NCBI GenBank assembly: GCA_910592205.1
Contig: CAJVPJ010001172.1
Coordinates: forward strand, 1 to 11,746
Length of the DNA stretch: 11,746 nt
Direction: 5' to 3'
Source: Paraglomus occultum
Lineage: Eukaryota > Glomeromycota > Glomeromycetes > Paraglomerales > Paraglomeraceae
In this document: in pieces, positions 9,160 through 11,746 of the stretch
How positions within the stretch are numbered: position 1 is the stretch's first letter
Layout: each line of letters opens with the position of its first letter
The notes under the pieces: generated by a model
Databases searched by the model: none
The model's input: the letters and a program-made list of their open reading frames with translations, nothing else
What the model was told of the DNA's origin: nothing
Made by a program: the position numbers and the translations under genes

Positions 9160-9174
9160 AGGGGCGAAGCCCCT
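9160..9174. repeat. GC-rich hairpin AGGGGC-GAA-GCCCCT
   Basis: A perfect 6-base stem (AGGGGC with GCCCCT) closed by a GAA loop, preceded by AAA. It stands out as a GC island in very AT-rich DNA. It lies just beyond the 3' end of the broken minus-strand gene at 9639-9213. It may be an element end or a dispersed short repeat; other genomic copies would decide. Confidence 0.5.
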
Positions 9175-9212
9175 ACAGAACTGTTCTCTTGTTAAAAATA
9201 ATAATAAATGCT

Positions 9213-9639
9213 CTATTTCCTCAAAATCGGGTTTAAAGATCTTTCTAAGTTTTCAATGAAACTATCTATCCACTCCCCTCTATCCTCCAATACATATCCC
9301 GCGCTCTCTCTATTAATTCATTAACAGTAAGTCTTTGGCTACCAATTCTTCTCTTGTATATGACAATTTTTCGTTGCTAGAATATCGCTTCGTAGCTATC
9401 TAATTTATAACCACACTTTACTGGTCCCATCCCGTTGGTCATGCCATTGACCATCGACAGTCTTTGTATGATTTATCTTCTTTGATCGTACTGAGCAACT
9501 CTTGCAATTTCTCTTCAGCTTGTTTTCTTACATTGTATGAGTAGTCGAACTCTTTATAAAAGTCCTCCGGTTTGAGGTCGTCGAGATGATAGCTAGCATC
9601 GTAAGAGAATGTTCGAAATGATGTTTCGAGTAGTTTTCA
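9213..9639 (-). pseudogene. Multiply frameshifted gene, unrecognised
   Basis: A 65-codon open stretch on the minus strand (9636-9442, from KLLETSFRTF through YDASYHLDDLKPEDFY to CRWSMA) ends at a TGA. Protein-like sequence then continues through successive frames: PTGWDQ, KCGYKLDSYEA, RYSSNEKLSYTREELVAKDL, NELIERARD, and finally DRGEWIDSFIENLERSLNPI ending LRK and TAG at 9215-9213. The segments abut without room for introns, so at least four small indels or stops explain them better than splicing. The protein is acidic and helical, with no membrane segment. No start codon remains; a TGA lies at 9639-9637. I do not recognise the family. Its decay is at the same stage as the neighbouring broken genes. 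Confidence 0.65.
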
Positions 9640-9735
9640 CGCGATTTAATCCAATAACATCGCAGGATCAAGTGTAACGTAAAAAATTAAGAAAAAATAA
9701 TAAATTGTAAAAATGTTCAGTGAAACTATTCCGCT

Positions 9736-10192
9736 TTAAGCCTTCCCTGTTTTCTCGGACTTGGGTCCTAAAAAGATAAGTTCTCCATTATTTATCCACT
9801 TTACGTAGTGCGTCCACAGACTACCAGTGTTCCGGACTGGAAACAGCCGGCATATCCCAGACAAACTTAGGTTTCCGTCTCCGAATGGTTGCGTGGCGAT
9901 GTTGGTGATTAACAACACCTCGTTGAGATGATTCGACCAGTAGACTGCATTCTCGTATGAATGGTCCGCCTCGGTATCACCACGTAACGGCCTGGATAGT
10001 CTGTGGGGGATGTATTTGATGTGTTTCGATTACATGTTCGATATCACCGGATGGGTTCCATCCCCGGATAGTTGCGTGGCGATAATCACTCTAGTGCATT
10101 GTCGAAGAGATGGTATGATCAGTAGACAGCGCTCTCCGAGGGTCGGTTGATCTACCACCACGTAACGACCTTCAGATTATGTCCCCAGCATC
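9736..10192 (-). pseudogene. Broken reading frame containing an internal duplication
   Basis: One minus-strand frame is open from about 10189 to 9736 except for one TAA at 10032-10030. The part after the stop (10029-9736) is 97 codons long, including ENAVYWSNHLNEVLL, IATQPFGDGNLSLSG, CRLFPVRNTGSLW and YVKWINNGELIFLGPK. The part before it contains GRYVVVDQPTLGE and IIATQLSGDGTHP. The two share 'IATQ..GDG' because the DNA is an imperfect direct duplication (listed separately), with frame differences between copies. GC content is clearly higher than in the flanks. There is no methionine start; the only starts are alternative ones. I do not recognise the protein. The strand call rests on the long open stretch and the Trp-rich, structured translation. 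Confidence 0.4.
9877..10175. repeat. Imperfect direct repeat, about 180-base period
   Basis: Three blocks recur in order at a constant offset of 180-183 bases: GTTGCGTGGCGAT (9888-9900 and 10071-10083), a CAGTAGAC...CTC block (about 9937-9954 and 10119-10136), and CACCACGTAACG (about 9978-9989 and 10158-10169). The sequence between them is also similar. Each unit is about 110-120 bases of similarity followed by a spacer. It is an old tandem duplication of a coding-derived segment. Confidence 0.7.
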
Positions 10193-10281
10193 TGACCGCG
10201 CGAAATTTTACTATCTCCCTGAACGTCAACTGACTCCGGTAATTCACAATTAGAGTGATCTTGAAGAACGCTGCCTTTTGA

Positions 10282-10533
10282 CAGATAAAGCAACGCCACT
10301 CGTTGCAGCAAGAAATCTTTGACACACCCGAAAGATACGGAAAACTCCATGGATGCCAGATGTTTATGGTTAATCTCTGCACCGAAGTCGCGATGCATGG
10401 ATATTTTGGAAAGCTGACTCCGGGTAATGTGATCATTGATTATGATGGGTGGAAGGATATTATAAACTATACCAATAATGATAAGCCTGTGTCGATTAGT
10501 GGTTCCGACTGGGATATACTGTTTACTGTTTAA
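10282..10533 (+). CDS. Unrecognised ORF, possible terminal exon
   Basis: A frame of 83 codons, open from 10282 to the TAA at 10531-10533, with a protein-like second half: TEVAMHGYFGKLTPGNVIID, then YDGWKDI, NDKPVSISGSDWDILFTV. It has aromatic residues, Gly/Pro turns and no low complexity. There is no ATG near the start (TTG at 10303; first ATG at about 10348), so it may be a last exon or a fragment. The opposite strand is also open over 10398-10177 and reads reasonably well, so the strand is not certain. I recognise no domain. It is followed two bases later by another ORF on the same strand. Confidence 0.35.
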   Translation, partial: QIKQRHSLQQEIFDTPERYGKLHGCQMFMVNLCTEVAMHGYFGKLTPGNVIIDYDGWKDIINYTNNDKPVSISGSDWDILFTV

Positions 10534-10535
10534 AA

Positions 10536-10886
10536 ATGAGGGTTGATGTTATAAAGTTAGTGCTTGTAAATAATAATAATTGTTTAGCTTCTGAATTTCG
10601 AGAATTGCTTAATTGTGTGCACAATCATTCAATAGTTGAAACGAGTTTTGCAATGATTATTCCATATATAAATATAAATATGAAACTACTTTACATCAAA
10701 TCGACCATAGAACCAATGAATTACAGCATGATTGGAAGCATCTTAAAAAAAGCTCAAGGAGAAAAAATCGCTCCTTATGTTTTTAAAATCAATAATACCC
10801 AATACCAAACTCTCTGGAAGTATCTAAATAAAGAAAAATACTTAATAAATTTGCCAATATTTAAATTACTTTTTTACTTTAATTAA
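10536..10886 (+). CDS. Hypothetical protein, 116 codons, ATG start
   Basis: An intron-free frame from ATG 10536 to TAA at 10884-10886, long for such AT-rich DNA, where stop codons should be frequent. The middle part (HNHSIVETSFAMIIPYI, then MKLLYIKSTIEPMNYSM) and the part with ILKKAQGEKIAPYVFKINN and YQTLWKYLNKEKYL look like a small globular protein rich in Asn, Lys and Ile. There is no signal peptide. The last residues (PIFKLLFYFN) are hydrophobic and may be read-through. It starts two bases after the upstream ORF's stop, which is not informative in a eukaryote. I know no family for it. It could be a fragment of a larger decayed gene. Confidence 0.4.
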   Translation: MRVDVIKLVLVNNNNCLASEFRELLNCVHNHSIVETSFAMIIPYININMKLLYIKSTIEPMNYSMIGSILKKAQGEKIAPYVFKINNTQYQTLWKYLNKEKYLINLPIFKLLFYFN

Positions 10887-10913
10887 TGTCATCTCTTATT
10901 ACTATCATTATTA

Positions 10914-11243
10914 TTATCTATTTATTTTTGTCATCTTCATAATCCAGTAATCTATAATTTTCTTCTTCTCTTCGTCAATCCAAAGTTGAATTGCCTTGAT
11001 GGTTTTCTTCGTTCTCCGTAAGTAAAAGTTTCGTATTGTGGAAGCAGCAACGACCTTTTCTTCACCAAGTAACTTATGGATTTCAAATGCCATTTTCTTA
11101 AACGAAAATTTTGGATCCGATTCGGTTCCTTTTAGCGTATAATTGTCTCATAACGTTTCGATATCTGGCGGATAAAATTTGTTCGCCGATGGTTTCATTT
11201 TTGACAACTTTCTGGACTTCATGGTCTTGGTTAATAGTCCCAT
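10914..11243 (-). pseudogene. Small basic ORF with helix-turn-helix-like part, one internal TGA
   Basis: From ATG 11243 the frame runs 31 codons (MGLLTKTMKSRKLSKM..., PPDIETL), meets one TGA at 11150-11148, and continues in the same frame for another 77 codons to TAA 10916-10914. The second part reads DNYTLKGTESDPKFSFKKMA, FEIHKLLGEEKVVAASTIRN, FYLRRTKKTIKAIQLWIDEE. The block AFEIHKLLG....AASTIRNFYLRR...TIKAIQLWI resembles a Cro/XRE-like helix-turn-helix, similar to short domains I recall in large families of mycorrhizal fungi (from memory). Apart from the TGA there is no other lesion, so the gene is freshly broken, read through, or starts at the internal ATG (58 codons). The same frame is open upstream to 11357 and encodes a hydrophobic segment (about 11318-11262). 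Confidence 0.6.
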
Positions 11244-11531
11244 GTTGTGGAATTGGTTATTATAAATTATGACATTGAGCAACAGGCCGAGAACGAAGCC
11301 AATAAATACAGCCAAAAAAGAATTCGCTCGGGAAATTAAGCATTTTTCGTAGGAGTGTTATTGGGAAGTTGACAGATTGGTTTTAGATGTATTTTATTTC
11401 AATGATATTTATTGTGTTGTGGTTGATTTTGAATAAGTTGTTTTTATCATACGCTGCGGACGATTATTAGACAAACGCGAATTTCTGCATTGACTTGCGG
11501 ATCTGCTAAAGCAGAAAGTGAAATATTTTGA

Positions 11532-11614
11532 TGTTTCAAAAATTGGCGACGGGATCAGCGCCAGTACAAAAGGCTAATTAGGAAAAAAGTTAGTGTTTCA
11601 AAAATTGGCGACGG
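11532..11614 (+). repeat. Two copies of a 20-base direct repeat upstream of a TATA box
   Basis: GTTTCAAAAATTGGCGACGG occurs at 11533-11552 and again at 11595-11614, identical, 62 bases apart (the base before each is T in both). The spacer differs. The second copy is followed by GTGACGACAGCGGCGA, adding further GGCGA-like units. Being exact, GC-containing and placed 24 bases upstream of TATATAAG, the pair looks like a promoter element or the U3 part of a long terminal repeat. Confidence 0.7.
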
Positions 11615-11637
11615 TGACGACAGCGGCGATAGAAAGA

Positions 11638-11645
11638 TATATAAG
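11638..11645 (+). promoter_or_regulatory. TATA box of a rightward transcript
   Basis: TATATAAG, a strong TATA consensus, follows the direct repeats. The transcript would run off the right edge. About 80 bases on, the sequence GGAAATAAATAATTG contains AATAAA, which would suit the R region of a retroelement LTR, or just an AT-rich leader. No coding sequence is visible before the window ends. Confidence 0.5.
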
Positions 11646-11746
11646 CGACTCTATTCCATCGTTCACCCTCATGTTGTGTATGTTGTGCGTTGTTTGATTG
11701 TTCTTAATAATCCACGGAAATAAATAATTGTTCCCTTTAAATTTTG

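Noticed and set aside
10152-10436. 94- and 73-codon minus-strand frames
   Set aside because: Overlap each other and the better plus-strand frame; the 73-codon one is not impossible, so the strand at 10177-10398 stays open.
1-11746. CRISPR arrays, tRNA or rRNA genes, bacterial operons
   Set aside because: No regularly spaced identical repeats, no cloverleaf or rRNA-like stretch seen, and the genes are split by spliceosomal introns.

Overview
The window looks like nuclear DNA from an AT-rich eukaryote, most likely a fungus. Two genes can be rebuilt only by removing short GT-AG introns (66 to 390 bases), TATA boxes and AATAAA signals occur at plausible places, and there is no operon structure. 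The decayed mobile-element pieces and helix-turn-helix ORFs resemble what I remember from arbuscular mycorrhizal fungi (Glomeromycotina), but that placement is inference and no database was searched.

Layout, left to right. Bases 1-895 hold no convincing gene, apart from a short coding-like remnant on the minus strand. Bases 931-2136 (minus) are a complete myo-inositol oxygenase gene in four exons; all six iron ligands of the family are present and a TATA box lies just upstream. Bases 2179-3414 hold nothing I recognise except a short inverted repeat. Bases 3415-4258 (minus) are a badly decayed partial copy, introns included, of the release-factor gene that lies further right in the opposite orientation. 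Next to it, about 4258-4790 (plus), is a frameshifted remnant of what is probably a transposon-borne protein. Bases 5341-7802 (plus) are a complete ten-exon gene for a mitochondrial class I peptide chain release factor (405 residues), with a targeting presequence, a PVT codon-recognition motif and a GGQ motif.

The right third, 7974-11746, is a patchwork of broken or orphan reading frames. It holds a pogo/CENP-B-like helix-turn-helix ORF that stops making sense at a possible splice donor (minus, 8523-8296), a gene broken by several frameshifts (minus, 9639-9213), a GC-richer block with a 180-base-spaced imperfect direct repeat (minus, 10192-9736), two unrecognised plus-strand ORFs (10282-10886), and a small ORF with one internal TGA (minus, 11243-10914). 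The window ends in what looks like a promoter facing right, with a 20-base direct repeat followed by TATATAAG.

The two intact genes have unrelated jobs (inositol catabolism in the cytosol; translation termination in mitochondria). The main theme of the window is gene duplication and decay among transposon debris. I found no convincing new multi-gene system. The most notable structure is the inverted, intron-bearing pseudogene copy of the release factor about 2.3 kb from its parent. All splice sites and alignments were made by eye.
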